Positions 14,739 through 23,379 of a DNA stretch of 27,157 bases are shown in pieces. Position numbers and translations under genes: made by a program. The notes beneath the pieces were generated by a model, which was not told the DNA's origin, ran no database searches, and was given only the letters and a program-made list of their open reading frames with translations. How positions within the stretch are numbered: position 1 is the stretch's first letter; every line of letters begins with the position of its first letter. Source of the DNA: AWTP1-13 sp039808585 (GTDB taxonomy: Bacteria; Pseudomonadota; Alphaproteobacteria; Rhizobiales; Hyphomicrobiaceae); the NCBI GenBank assembly GCA_039808585.1, contig JBDHTJ010000056.1, forward strand, positions 1 through 27,157, written 5' to 3'.

Positions 14739-15691
14739 CACAGTACCCGCCGCGGATCGAGGGCGTCCCGGAGGCCGTCCCCGATGAAGTTGATGGACAG
14801 CACCGTCAGGAAGATGGCCGTGCCCGGGATGAGGGCGTAGTGGGGCGAACTGTCGAGGTAGTCCTTCGCGTCGAAAAGCATGCGGCCCCATGTGGGAATA
14901 TCAGGCGGGAAGCCGAGCCCCAGGAACGAAAGCGTCGATTCCGCGATGATGGCTGCAGCGACTTCGATGGTTCCGGCCACGATCACAGGACCCAACGCAT
15001 TCGGAAGAATATGACGCATCACCTGGCGCACGCGCGAAGCACCGAGTGCGCGCGCTGCCTCTACGAATTCCTTCTCCCGCAGCGAAAGGAACTGCGCGCG
15101 CACGAGGCGGGCGACGGGCATCCACTTCAAGCCGCCGATGACGATCACCACCATGATGAAGATGCCGACCTCAAGCCCGAAGATGGCCTTGAGTGTATCG
15201 CGGAAGAGATAGATCACGAGCAACAGCAACGGCAGTTGCGGCAGGGAGAGGAACAGGTCCGTGAGCCACGTGAGGGCCGCGGAGATCCAGCCTTGCGCCA
15301 TGCCGGCGATGGCGCCGATCAGCACCCCAATCACCAGCGCGACGGTCATCGCTGCAAGGCCGACCGCCAGCGAGATCCGCCCGCCATAGATCATGCGGGC
15401 GAGCAGGTCTTGTCCCAAGTCGTCGGTCCCGAAGGGATGTTCCCACGATGGCCGCGCGAGCCTGGCCGTGAAGTCGATCTCATTGATTGGCACGCGCCAG
15501 ATGTATCCGCCAAACAGCACCGCGAGGATGATGAGCGCCAGCGCGAACAGGCTTGCGACCGCCAGCCGATGCTTGCGGAAGCGCCGCCACGCGTCCTTCC
15601 ACGGCGATATGACCGGCCGCGGCGCCGTTGCTGCTGCCGCCGCGGGAAGCGCCGGTTCAACTGAACTTGATGCGGGGGTCGAGCCAGCCAT
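14738..15691 (-). CDS. Peptide ABC transporter permease (DppC/OppC type)
   Basis: 317 residues. Inner-membrane permease with a cytoplasmic N-terminal segment rich in Ala/Pro, then a first membrane helix (HRLAVASLFALALIILAVLF) and further helices. Seen: the DppC-specific HPFGTDDLGQDLLARMIYGGRISL and the ATPase-coupling EAA loop EAARALGASRVRQVMRHILPN. SFLGLGFPPDIPTWGRM near the end is typical of the family. The start is ATG at 15691, inside the end of the upstream permease gene (35-base overlap); no Shine-Dalgarno is visible, so coupled translation is likely. Third gene of the operon. Confidence 0.93.
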   Translation of the reverse strand: MAGSTPASSSVEPALPAAAAATAPRPVISPWKDAWRRFRKHRLAVASLFALALIILAVLFGGYIWRVPINEIDFTARLARPSWEHPFGTDDLGQDLLARMIYGGRISLAVGLAAMTVALVIGVLIGAIAGMAQGWISAALTWLTDLFLSLPQLPLLLLVIYLFRDTLKAIFGLEVGIFIMVVIVIGGLKWMPVARLVRAQFLSLREKEFVEAARALGASRVRQVMRHILPNALGPVIVAGTIEVAAAIIAESTLSFLGLGFPPDIPTWGRMLFDAKDYLDSSPHYALIPGTAIFLTVLSINFIGDGLRDALDPRRVL

Positions 15692-16616
15692 AGAGGAGAT
15701 CTGCGATCAGGTTGAAGAGGACGACGAGGCACGAGAACACGAACGTCACGGCCATGATGACGGGCGTGTCGTTGGCGAGAATTGAGCTTATGAGCAGCGA
15801 GCCGATGCCCGGGATGCGGAAGATCTGCTCCGTCACGATGGCACCGCCGAACAGCGCGGGCATCTGCAGCGCCACAAGCGTGACGACCGGTATCATGGCA
15901 TTGCGTACGACGTGCCTGAGGACGACTCGGCGCTCGCCCAGCCCCTTGGCGCGCGCGGTGGTGACGTAGTCGAGCCGGATCACGTCGAGCACTGCCGAGC
16001 GCACATAGCGCGTCATGGAGGCGGCCTGGAACAGTGCCAGCACCGTGATGGGCATAATGGCCTGACGAAAGTTCTCCCAATACCACCGCCAGCCCGTGGC
16101 CGAGAGATCGGAACGGTAGACGAAGGGCAGCCAGTCGAGCCAGATCGAGAAGATCAGGATCAGCACCAGCCCGGTGAAGAAGGTGGGCAGAGAGAAGCCG
16201 ATGAAGGCGAAGGTGTTGGCGATCTGGTCGAAGATCGAATAGGGCCGCCGCGCAGCGTAGACACCGACCGGCAGGGCAATCAGCAGCGCCAGCACTTGTG
16301 CCATGCCGATCACGAACAAGGTGGCCGGGATGCGCTGCAGAATGAGGGTATCGACATTAATACGGCTGACGAACGAGAAGCCCCAGTCTCCCTGCAGCAT
16401 GGCGAACAGCCAGCGCCAGTAGCGCACGAAAACCGGATCATCCAGCCCGAACTTCTGCCGCAGCGCCGCCGCCACCTCCGGCGGCACATTCGGGTTCGCG
16501 GCGAGTTCCGAGAACGGATCGCCTGGAGCCAACGCGAGCACCACGAACAGCACCAGGCTGATCCCAAGCAGGCTTGGGATGGCGATGAGGAGCCGCCTGA
16601 TCAGGTAGTGCCCCAT
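15657..16616 (-). CDS. Peptide ABC transporter permease (DppB/OppB type)
   Basis: 319 residues. Inner-membrane permease that pairs with the DppC-type protein. Seen: N-terminal YLIRRLLIAIPSLLGISLV, LAPGDPF, the loop LRQKFGLDDPVFVRYWRWL, and the EAA-type coupling segment TTARAKGLGERRVVLRHVVR. VTEQIFRIPGIGSLL and a C-terminal LLYGWLDPRIKF are also family features. The start is ATG at 16616 with AAGGG about eight bases upstream. It follows the binding-protein gene by 58 bases and overlaps the next permease by 35. Second gene of the operon. Confidence 0.94.
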   Translation of the reverse strand: MGHYLIRRLLIAIPSLLGISLVLFVVLALAPGDPFSELAANPNVPPEVAAALRQKFGLDDPVFVRYWRWLFAMLQGDWGFSFVSRINVDTLILQRIPATLFVIGMAQVLALLIALPVGVYAARRPYSIFDQIANTFAFIGFSLPTFFTGLVLILIFSIWLDWLPFVYRSDLSATGWRWYWENFRQAIMPITVLALFQAASMTRYVRSAVLDVIRLDYVTTARAKGLGERRVVLRHVVRNAMIPVVTLVALQMPALFGGAIVTEQIFRIPGIGSLLISSILANDTPVIMAVTFVFSCLVVLFNLIADLLYGWLDPRIKFS

Positions 16617-16674
16617 CGCTCAACCCTTCACTTTCACACGACGCGCCGGCACCGCGGCAGGGCCCCGCACGCGC

Positions 16675-18462
16675 TTACGCCTCCCGGTACCAGCTTGCGA
16701 GGCCGGAGAGGTTGCTGTCCCAACCGCTGAAGAGCGTCCGCAGCGTGAGGGATGCAGCCTGCACCATCGGGCGATAAACGACCGGGATCACCGCCACGTC
16801 ATCGATGACCATGTCGTGGGCCTCGATGAGCATGGCCGCGCGCTTAACCGGGTCGAGTTCACGGCCCGCCTCAGCAAACAGCTTGTCGAACGCCGGATTT
16901 TGATAGCGCGTGTAGTTCCGCGCCTGCCACTTGTTGTCCTTCGACTTGATATCCGTCGAAAGGAATTGGCCCAGGAACTCCTGCGGATCGGGTGCGGGCT
17001 GCGTTGTCGTGAACATTTGGATGTCGGTGTAGAACTTGGAATAGGTATCGGGATTGCCGACATCCGAAGAGAAGAACACCGAGGCCACGATCGACTTCAG
17101 CTCGAGGTCGATGCCGGCCTTCTGGCAGGCCTGCTTGATGATCGCCTGCGTCTTCTGGCGCGGGGCGTTGATGGACGTCTGGAAGACGAATTTGAGTTTC
17201 TTGCCATCCTTTGCCCGGATGCCATCGGATCCCTTCGCCCAGCCCGCATCGTCCAGAATTTTGTTTGCCTTGTCGATGTTGAACTCGAACGTCTTCTTCG
17301 AGCGGAACCGATCAGGCTTGTTGACGAAGGCGGCCGTGGCAGTGCCCGTGCGGCCATAGATGAACTTCTCCACCGCGTTGCGATCGACCAGGAGGTTCAG
17401 CGCCTTCCGAACCGCGGGATCGCTGAGCGTGGGATGCTTCGTCTTGAGGCTGGAGCGCTCGCCATCCACTTCCGTCCAGGGATCGGTGAAGTTGATACCG
17501 ATATGCTCGATATTGCCGCCCCCGACGATGATGATCTTGCCCTTGCCGTTCTGTTCCAGCTTCAGGAGGATCTCGTCTTCGACTTGCATGTTCCAGGCCA
17601 TGTCGAACTCGCCGGTCTGGATGACTGCGCGTGCCGCCGACACGGCATCACCACCGCCCTTGATTTCGACGGTGTCGAAATAGGGCTTGTTGGCGATGTG
17701 ATAGTTCGTGTTGATCTCGCCTTTGAGGAGATCGCCCGGCTTGAAGTCAACGAACTTGAACGGACCGGTGCCAACAGGCTTCAGGTTCGCCGGCGCATCA
17801 CGCGACTTGGCGCCCGTGAACCCCTCGAACTGATGCTTCGGGATGATCATGCCGAAGATGCCGACGAAGGCCTGGGCCCAGAACGGCGTCGGCTTATCGA
17901 AGGTGATCTTGACGGTGAACCCGTCGATTTTCTCGACCTTGATGTCCTTGTAGACCGCGATGGTCGTGGCGGCAGTGGCGGGGTCTTTCGCGTATTCCCA
18001 GTTGAACACCACGTCGTCGGCAGTGAACGGCTTGCCGTCGTGCCACTGCACGCCCTGTTTGAGCTTCCACACAACGCTGAGACCGTCTTTGGCAAGGCCG
18101 CCATTTTCGACAGTCGGGATCTCGGCCGCGAGGATGGGCACCAGATCTCCGTCTGCGTCCCAGCCGGCGAGTGGCTCGTAGAACACACGGCTGCCGTCCT
18201 GGTCTTTCGTGCCGACGGCGAAGTGTGGGTTGAGTAGCGTGGGGCCTTGCCAGTAGAGGATCTTGAGCGGACCGCCGCCGCCGCGCTTCGTGGGCTTGTA
18301 TTCGAATTTGGTCTGGGCGACAGCGACACCGGAGTGCGTCAGCATCTGGGCGGCAAGAGGTGCCGATATGCCTAGCGCCAGCATGCGCGAAACGAAGGTA
18401 CGTCGGGAAACTTTTCCTGCGCCGACGGCGGCAATCATATTACGAAGCTGTTTCTCGTTCAT
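16675..18462 (-). CDS. Peptide ABC transporter substrate-binding protein (SBP_bac_5) with Tat-like signal
   Basis: 595 residues, family 5 extracellular solute-binding protein of the Dpp/Opp class, acting in the periplasm. Seen: a twin-arginine signal SRRTFV (residues 19-24), then a hydrophobic stretch and AVAQ (about residue 50) as a likely cleavage site. Family motifs follow: PHFAVGTKDQDGSRVFYEPL, VWKLKQGVQWHDGKPFTADDVVFNWEY, PVGTGPFKF and DPAVRKALNLLVDR. The start is ATG at 18462 (MNEKQLRNM), as in related proteins with this leader; ATG at 18471 (MGAMNEKQ) is the alternative. The leader suggests export in a folded state by Tat. The solute (peptide, opine or other) is not defined by the sequence. 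First gene of the operon; the promoter should lie in 18463-18786. Confidence 0.92.
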   Translation of the reverse strand: MNEKQLRNMIAAVGAGKVSRRTFVSRMLALGISAPLAAQMLTHSGVAVAQTKFEYKPTKRGGGGPLKILYWQGPTLLNPHFAVGTKDQDGSRVFYEPLAGWDADGDLVPILAAEIPTVENGGLAKDGLSVVWKLKQGVQWHDGKPFTADDVVFNWEYAKDPATAATTIAVYKDIKVEKIDGFTVKITFDKPTPFWAQAFVGIFGMIIPKHQFEGFTGAKSRDAPANLKPVGTGPFKFVDFKPGDLLKGEINTNYHIANKPYFDTVEIKGGGDAVSAARAVIQTGEFDMAWNMQVEDEILLKLEQNGKGKIIIVGGGNIEHIGINFTDPWTEVDGERSSLKTKHPTLSDPAVRKALNLLVDRNAVEKFIYGRTGTATAAFVNKPDRFRSKKTFEFNIDKANKILDDAGWAKGSDGIRAKDGKKLKFVFQTSINAPRQKTQAIIKQACQKAGIDLELKSIVASVFFSSDVGNPDTYSKFYTDIQMFTTTQPAPDPQEFLGQFLSTDIKSKDNKWQARNYTRYQNPAFDKLFAEAGRELDPVKRAAMLIEAHDMVIDDVAVIPVVYRPMVQAASLTLRTLFSGWDSNLSGLASWYREA

Positions 18463-18619
18463 AGCACCCATCCCATTTGAAAAGCGGGCTCTTGCCGGCC
18501 CGGCGCAAGGGTCCCTTCGCTTTCAATTTGGACCAGTTGGCCAAGCGACTGTCAACGCTCTATCGGTGGCGACAGCGGCACCCCGTTTGGCGCTCGAAAC
18601 CTGCGCCCCACCGTCATCG

Positions 18620-18631
18620 TGCTCTAGAGCA
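18620..18631. repeat. TGCTCTAGAGCA palindrome
   Basis: A perfect 12-base palindrome. The core CTCTAGAGCA followed by GGG resembles the start of dispersed intergenic repeats common in Hyphomicrobiales genomes. Only this copy is visible, so membership is an inference. Confidence 0.4.
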
Positions 18632-18765
18632 GGGCATTTCCTGGCCTCGCGGCAGGCAAAGTGCTTCGCTCACATCCACCCCGGATGGAAATTCCGTGCG
18701 CCTTTGCCAATGCGCGTAAACCATGTGAGACGAATTCCGATGCCGCAGCGCAAAAGTGCCGCAAT

Positions 18766-18777
18766 GGGCCGAAGCCC
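18766..18777 (-). terminator. UUCG-tetraloop hairpin after the transglutaminase gene
   Basis: On the minus strand GGGC-TTCG-GCCC begins 9 bases past the stop codon. The UUCG loop makes a stable hairpin. A TTTT run occurs only some ten bases later, so it is a weak intrinsic terminator candidate. Confidence 0.4.
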
Positions 18778-18786
18778 TGTGCCATG

Positions 18787-21700
18787 TCAGGCCCGAACCC
18801 TGAGATCGAGTGTCATAGGATAATCATCATTGATGCGGGCGGGCGCAGGGGCGATAGGGCCAGCGGTGTGTCCGCCGGCCTCGAAGCGGGCAAGCCGGCG
18901 ACCTTCGGCTTCGTAGGCGTTGATGGGGAAGATGCTGAAATTGCGCCCGCCAGGGTGGGCGACGTGATACCGGCACCCCGCCACGGCACGACCAGTCCAG
19001 GTGTCGACGAGATCGAACACGAGCGGCACGTGCGGTCCGATGTGGGGATGCAGCACCGAGGCTGGCCACCAGGCGCGGAAGCGCACACCCGCCACGCGTT
19101 CCCCGTCTCGGCCCGTGCCCGCGAGCGGAAGCTGGCGCCCGTTGCATGTCACGACGTAGCGGTCGCCAATGGCACCGCGCAGCTTTACCTGCACCCGTTC
19201 GAGCGACGAATCCACATACCTCGCGGTGCCGCCGACGACACCTTCCTCGCCCAGGACATGCCAGGGCTCCAGCGCCTGCCGCAGTTCGAAATGGATGTCG
19301 CCGCGCGACAACGCGCCAAGACTGGGGAAGCGAAACTCGAAATGCGGCTCGAACCAGCCGAGTTCGATCGGCAGGCCGTGGACGCGGAGATCCTCCACCA
19401 CATCCGCGAAATCGGCCCAGACATAATGGGGCAGCATGAAGCGATCGTGCAGCGCGGTGCCCCAGCGGGCTAGCTTCTGCCGGTAGGGGCGCTCCCAGAA
19501 GCGGGCGATCAAGGCGCGGATCAGGAGCTGCTGGGCGAGACTCATGCGCGCGTGCGGCGGCATCTCGAACGAGCGGAACTCGACGAGACCCAGCCGCCCT
19601 GCAGGTCCATCTGGCGAATAGAGTTTGTCGATGCAGATCTCGGCGCGGTGCGTGTTGCCCGTCACGTCGACGAGAAGATGCCGGAACAGCCTGTCCACGA
19701 GCCACGGCGCGATATAGCCCTGGCTGGGATCTGGAATGGCCGCGAGCGCGATCTCGAGCTCGTAGAGGCTTTCGTGGCGGGCTTCGTCGACGCGGGGAGC
19801 CTGGCTCGTCGGCCCGATGAAGAGCCCGGAGAACAAGTACGACAGGGAAGGATGGTTCTGCCAGAAGGCAATGATGGAGGCGAGCAGGTCCGGCCGGCGC
19901 AGGAACGGGCTGTCGGACGGCGTGGCACCGCCGATGACAACGTGATTGCCGCCGCCGGTGCCGGTGTGCTTGCCATCGAGCATGAACTTTTCGGTCGAGA
20001 GCCGGGTGAGCCTTGCCTCGTCGTAAAGGGCCGTCGTGATATCGACCGCCTCGCCCCAGGTGCGCGCCGGTTGCACGTTGACCTCGATGACGCCAGGGTC
20101 CGGCGTCACCTTCACCACGCTGATGCGCGGATCAGGCGGAGGCGTGTAGCCTTCGACGAGCACAGGGAGAGACGTCACCCGCGCCGTCTCCTCGATGGCC
20201 GCGAGAAGGGCGGCATAATCCTCGGCATCCGAAACGGGCGGCATGAACACGCACAGTTTCCCCTCCCTTGGTTCAATCGCAAGAGCCGTGCGCACGGCCC
20301 CGCCGATATCGCCTGGGCCCTGGGCGGGGGCTGGCGGGGCTGCAAGCGTTACGGCGCGCCGCCGCTGCATGAGGACGCGTCGCTCCGGCAATGGCGGGGC
20401 TTCCGCGAACGGATCACGCGGCAGCACGTGCGGATAATCGACGGACGGAAGCGCCGGCAGCGCATTGAGCGGCAGGCGGAAGCCCGCAGGGGAATCGCCC
20501 GGCACCAGGAACAGCTTGTTGCGGCGAAGCGACCAGCGTTCCGTCACCCAGCGCCGCCCGAGGTCTGCGGCGTGCCAGACCTGGATCGGCAGCACGTAGC
20601 TCACCGGCTTGTCGAAGCCGTTGTCGATCAGGGAGATGAGCCGCTGGCGCTCTGCCGCGTCTTCCATCTTGCTCGTCTTGGCCTCGACGTTGACCGGTAG
20701 CTTCTGCTCGACGAGCATGAAGTAACCGGCATCCTCGTAGGCCGGGATGCCGCTTTCGGCCGGAAGGCCCAGCTGGTTACACAGCTGGGCCATGAACACC
20801 TGCGCATTCTCGACGGTGGCAGGCTTCTCCGGCTTCTCCCGGGCAATGAGGTTCTTGTCCTCCCACAACGGCTGGCCATCGGTGCGCCAATAGAGCGCGA
20901 ACGCCCACCGCGGCAGCGGCTCGCCCGGATACCACTTGCCCTGGCCGTAATGCAGCAATCCACCGGGAGCAAAGCGATCGGCGAGCCGGCGCGCGAGGAC
21001 GTCGGCATAGTGCCGCTTGTCGGGACCAACCGCGGCCGTGTTCCATTCGGCGCCTTCCATGTCGTCGGCCGAGACGAACGTGGGCTCGCCTCCCATGGTG
21101 AGCCGCACGTCGCCGCTTGTGAGGCGGGCATCGATCGCCTCGCCAGCCTTGAGGATGTGCTGCCACGTCTCGTCACTGTAAGGCTTCGTCACGCGCGGGC
21201 GCTCCCGGCTGCGCACCACCTGCATCGTGAACGAGAAGTCGACCTCAGCCTTTTCGTGAGCGCCCGTGATCGGCGCAGCGGATATGGGATGCGGCGTGGC
21301 TGCCAGCGGGATATGCCCCTCCCCTGCGAGCAGGCCCGATGTGGGGTCAAGGCCGATCCAGCCCGCACCTGGGATATAGACTTCCGCCCAGGCGTGCAGA
21401 TCGCAGAAATCGACCTCGGTGCCGGAGGGCCCATCAAGCGATTTCACGTCCGGCGCCAGCTGGATCAGGTAGCCAGAGACGAAGCGCGCGGCGAGGCCGA
21501 GGTGCCTCAGGATGTGAACCAGAAGCCAACCGGAGTCGCGGCACGAGCCGGAGGCGAGCTTGAGCGTATCCTCCGGCGCCTGCACGCCGGGTTCCATGCG
21601 CACGAGATAGCGGATGTCGCGTTGCAGGTTGCGGTTTATGTCGCACAGGAAGTCGATCGTGCCACACCTGTCGCGCTTGATGCCTGCAAGATACTGCGCC

Positions 21701-22080
21701 AGCAGCGGCCCGGGCTTCTCCACCTCCAGATAGGGCAGCAGGTCCTGCGCCAGCACCTTCTCGTAGCTGAAGGGATAGTCCTTGACGTAGTCCTCCACGA
21801 AGAAGTCGAACGGGTTGATGATCGCCATGTCCGCGACCACGTCAACCGTGACGCCGAACTCCGTCACGGGATCAGGCATCACGATGCGGGCGAGGAAATT
21901 CCCGAACGGGTCCTGCTGCCAGTTGATGAAGTGCTTTTCGGGCTCGATCTTGAGCGAGTAGCTGACGATCCCGGTACGGCAGTGCGGGGCGGGCTTCAGC
22001 CGGACGACCTGGGGCCCCATGCCGATGCGGCGGTCGTACCGATAGCGCGTGGTATGTGTGAGCGTGACCTGGATCGACAT
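18787..22080 (-). CDS. Transglutaminase-like + DUF2126 (putative amidoligase) fusion protein
   Basis: 1097 residues. The N-terminal ~330 residues form a bacterial transglutaminase-like domain: SIQVTLTHTTRYRYDR opening, then the catalytic triad in SGSCRDSGWLL (Cys180) and DLHAWAEVYIPGAGWIGLDPT (His229, Asp245). The rest matches DUF2126, described in Pfam as a putative amidoligase. Seen there: RLTMGGEPTFVSADD, GLLHYGQGKWYPGEPLPRWA, DGKHTGTGGGNHVVIGG, LEFRSFEMPPHARM-type text and RAWWPASVLHPHIG. Such fusions usually lie near alpha-E and circularly permuted ATP-grasp proteins in a predicted peptide-ligation/processing system. Neither partner is in this window. The start is ATG at 22080, matching the family opening; the ribosome site is poor, and an upstream in-frame extension to 22137 is less likely. 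It is divergent from a zinc peptidase gene. The domain call is strong; substrate and reaction are unknown. Confidence 0.92.
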   Translation of the reverse strand: MSIQVTLTHTTRYRYDRRIGMGPQVVRLKPAPHCRTGIVSYSLKIEPEKHFINWQQDPFGNFLARIVMPDPVTEFGVTVDVVADMAIINPFDFFVEDYVKDYPFSYEKVLAQDLLPYLEVEKPGPLLAQYLAGIKRDRCGTIDFLCDINRNLQRDIRYLVRMEPGVQAPEDTLKLASGSCRDSGWLLVHILRHLGLAARFVSGYLIQLAPDVKSLDGPSGTEVDFCDLHAWAEVYIPGAGWIGLDPTSGLLAGEGHIPLAATPHPISAAPITGAHEKAEVDFSFTMQVVRSRERPRVTKPYSDETWQHILKAGEAIDARLTSGDVRLTMGGEPTFVSADDMEGAEWNTAAVGPDKRHYADVLARRLADRFAPGGLLHYGQGKWYPGEPLPRWAFALYWRTDGQPLWEDKNLIAREKPEKPATVENAQVFMAQLCNQLGLPAESGIPAYEDAGYFMLVEQKLPVNVEAKTSKMEDAAERQRLISLIDNGFDKPVSYVLPIQVWHAADLGRRWVTERWSLRRNKLFLVPGDSPAGFRLPLNALPALPSVDYPHVLPRDPFAEAPPLPERRVLMQRRRAVTLAAPPAPAQGPGDIGGAVRTALAIEPREGKLCVFMPPVSDAEDYAALLAAIEETARVTSLPVLVEGYTPPPDPRISVVKVTPDPGVIEVNVQPARTWGEAVDITTALYDEARLTRLSTEKFMLDGKHTGTGGGNHVVIGGATPSDSPFLRRPDLLASIIAFWQNHPSLSYLFSGLFIGPTSQAPRVDEARHESLYELEIALAAIPDPSQGYIAPWLVDRLFRHLLVDVTGNTHRAEICIDKLYSPDGPAGRLGLVEFRSFEMPPHARMSLAQQLLIRALIARFWERPYRQKLARWGTALHDRFMLPHYVWADFADVVEDLRVHGLPIELGWFEPHFEFRFPSLGALSRGDIHFELRQALEPWHVLGEEGVVGGTARYVDSSLERVQVKLRGAIGDRYVVTCNGRQLPLAGTGRDGERVAGVRFRAWWPASVLHPHIGPHVPLVFDLVDTWTGRAVAGCRYHVAHPGGRNFSIFPINAYEAEGRRLARFEAGGHTAGPIAPAPARINDDYPMTLDLRVRA

Positions 22081-22326
22081 CTGTTGGCGCGCATGCCCCC
22101 GAATTCGCGCGCCCTCGCGAACCGGCGCACGCCTCAAGCGTTATCAAGCGCGACCTGGACGGACAAGCGGAGGCCATACTGCCGGCTGAAAAATTGGCAT
22201 GATTGCAAGAAATGCGGGCAGTTGGATGCAGACTTCCCCTTCGTTGTGCAATGTTTAGGCAAAGGGACTTTGACAAACGCAGCACCCCGGCGTCAGTTGC
22301 CCCCTCAGACCGCGACTGGATGGTTC
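22081..22326. promoter_or_regulatory. Divergent intergenic region
   Basis: 246 bases between the two divergent genes. A TTGACA hexamer lies at 22270-22275 on the plus strand, but no good -10 stands 17 bases on. A TGGCAT..TTGCA string at 22195-22207 has the wrong spacing for sigma-54. No operator was identified. Confidence 0.35.
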
Positions 22327-23370
22327 ATGGAGAAATTCGCCTGCACCCGGTGCGGCTACGCCGTCTACTTTGAGAACGTGCGCTGCCTCAACTGCAAGAG
22401 CGCCTTGGGCTTTCTGCCCGAGGCGCGGCAGATGGTGGCCGTCGCCCCAGAGCCGGACGGATCACTGAAGGCCCTGGGGCGCCCCGTGCCTTCCCTGCCG
22501 CTCGCGTTTTGCAAGAATGCCGCGCAGGGCGCCTGCAATTGGCTGACGCAGAAAGGCGAAGGCACGGGTTATTGTGCAGCCTGCGTACTCAACCGCACCA
22601 TTCCCAACCTCGCCGAAGGTGGCAACCTGGCCGCATGGCGCGAGGTGGAACGGGCAAAGAAGCGGCTCGTCTACTCGCTGCTGCGCTATCAGTTGCCCAT
22701 GGACGCCACCCGCTGGGGCAAGGGCAGACTGGCCTTCGACTTCCTCAAGGACGGCACGACGGGGCACCTCGACGGCGTCATCACCATCGACATCATGGAG
22801 GCCGATGCGGTCGAGCGCGAGCGGCAAAGGACCTACTTCGGCGAGCCGTTCCGTACCCTGCTTGGCCACCTGCGGCACGAAAGCGGCCATTTCTACTGGA
22901 TGGTCCTGGTGGAAGCCGCACAGCGGCTGCAGGGTTTTCGCATGCTCTTTGGCGACGAGCGCCAGCCCTACGGAGAGGCTCTTGCGCGCCATCACGCCAA
23001 CGGCCCGCCGTCCGACTGGGCGCAGCACTACGTCTCTGCCTATGCGAGCGCACATCCTTGGGAAGACTGGGCCGAAACCTGGGCGCACTACCTGCACATC
23101 GTCGATGCCATCGACACTGCGGAAGCCGAGGCGATCCGCTATCTGGACGGCCCGCGGCCTTTCTGGGGGATCGGGTCGCGCCGCTACGACAGCTACACGA
23201 ACGTCGACTTCAACGATCTCATGAAGCGCTGGATCAACCTGACGCTCGCCCTGAATAACCTCAGCCGCAGCCTGGGCCGGCCGGATTTCTATCCCTTCGT
23301 GGTACCGGCTGCTGCCTACCAGAAGCTCGAGTTCATCCACATGGTCGTGCACGGCAAGCGGCCGCAGTAG
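22327..23370 (+). CDS. Putative zinc-binding metallopeptidase with N-terminal zinc ribbon
   Basis: 347 residues. Seen: an N-terminal zinc ribbon (CTRCG at Cys6/Cys9 and CLNC at Cys20/Cys23) and a second group CK...CNW...YCAAC (Cys62, 70, 83, 86). The catalytic-type motif HESGH follows (residues 184-188), with HPWEDWAETWAHY downstream offering a third ligand (Glu246 or Glu250). This matches the family annotated as putative zinc-binding metallopeptidase (zinc-ribbon plus peptidase domain). No signal peptide or membrane helix is seen, so it is probably cytoplasmic. The start is ATG at 22327 (MEKFACTRCG); the longer in-frame reading from 20950 runs antisense through the transglutaminase gene and is rejected. 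The ribosome site is weak. It is divergent from the DUF2126 gene and ends 9 bases from dctM. A joint role in peptide processing is inferred. Confidence 0.88.
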   Translation: MEKFACTRCGYAVYFENVRCLNCKSALGFLPEARQMVAVAPEPDGSLKALGRPVPSLPLAFCKNAAQGACNWLTQKGEGTGYCAACVLNRTIPNLAEGGNLAAWREVERAKKRLVYSLLRYQLPMDATRWGKGRLAFDFLKDGTTGHLDGVITIDIMEADAVERERQRTYFGEPFRTLLGHLRHESGHFYWMVLVEAAQRLQGFRMLFGDERQPYGEALARHHANGPPSDWAQHYVSAYASAHPWEDWAETWAHYLHIVDAIDTAEAEAIRYLDGPRPFWGIGSRRYDSYTNVDFNDLMKRWINLTLALNNLSRSLGRPDFYPFVVPAAAYQKLEFIHMVVHGKRPQ

Positions 23371-23379
23371 CCAGACCTT

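Larger units (their letters stand above)
18472..18786. promoter_or_regulatory. 315-base region upstream of the dpp operon
   Basis: No gene is supported. It should hold the dpp operon promoter, but no clear -35/-10 pair was assigned. It contains the perfect palindrome TGCTCTAGAGCA (18620-18631) and, at the far end, the hairpin after the transglutaminase gene (18766-18777). Confidence 0.45.

Noticed and set aside
22195..22207. Sigma-54-like TGGCAT…TTGCA
   Set aside because: The GG and GC doublets are 7 bases apart instead of the required 10.
20950..22326. Long plus-strand in-frame extension of the zinc peptidase
   Set aside because: It lies antisense to the DUF2126 gene, and its sequence is Arg/His-rich text with no family similarity, typical of the mirror frame of a GC-rich gene. 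The true start (MEKFACTRCG) is at 22327.
22195..22326. Extra CxxC (HDCKKCG) in frame just before the zinc peptidase
   Set aside because: There is no suitable start codon upstream within the intergenic region, and the conserved protein begins at MEKFACTRCG; probably chance.
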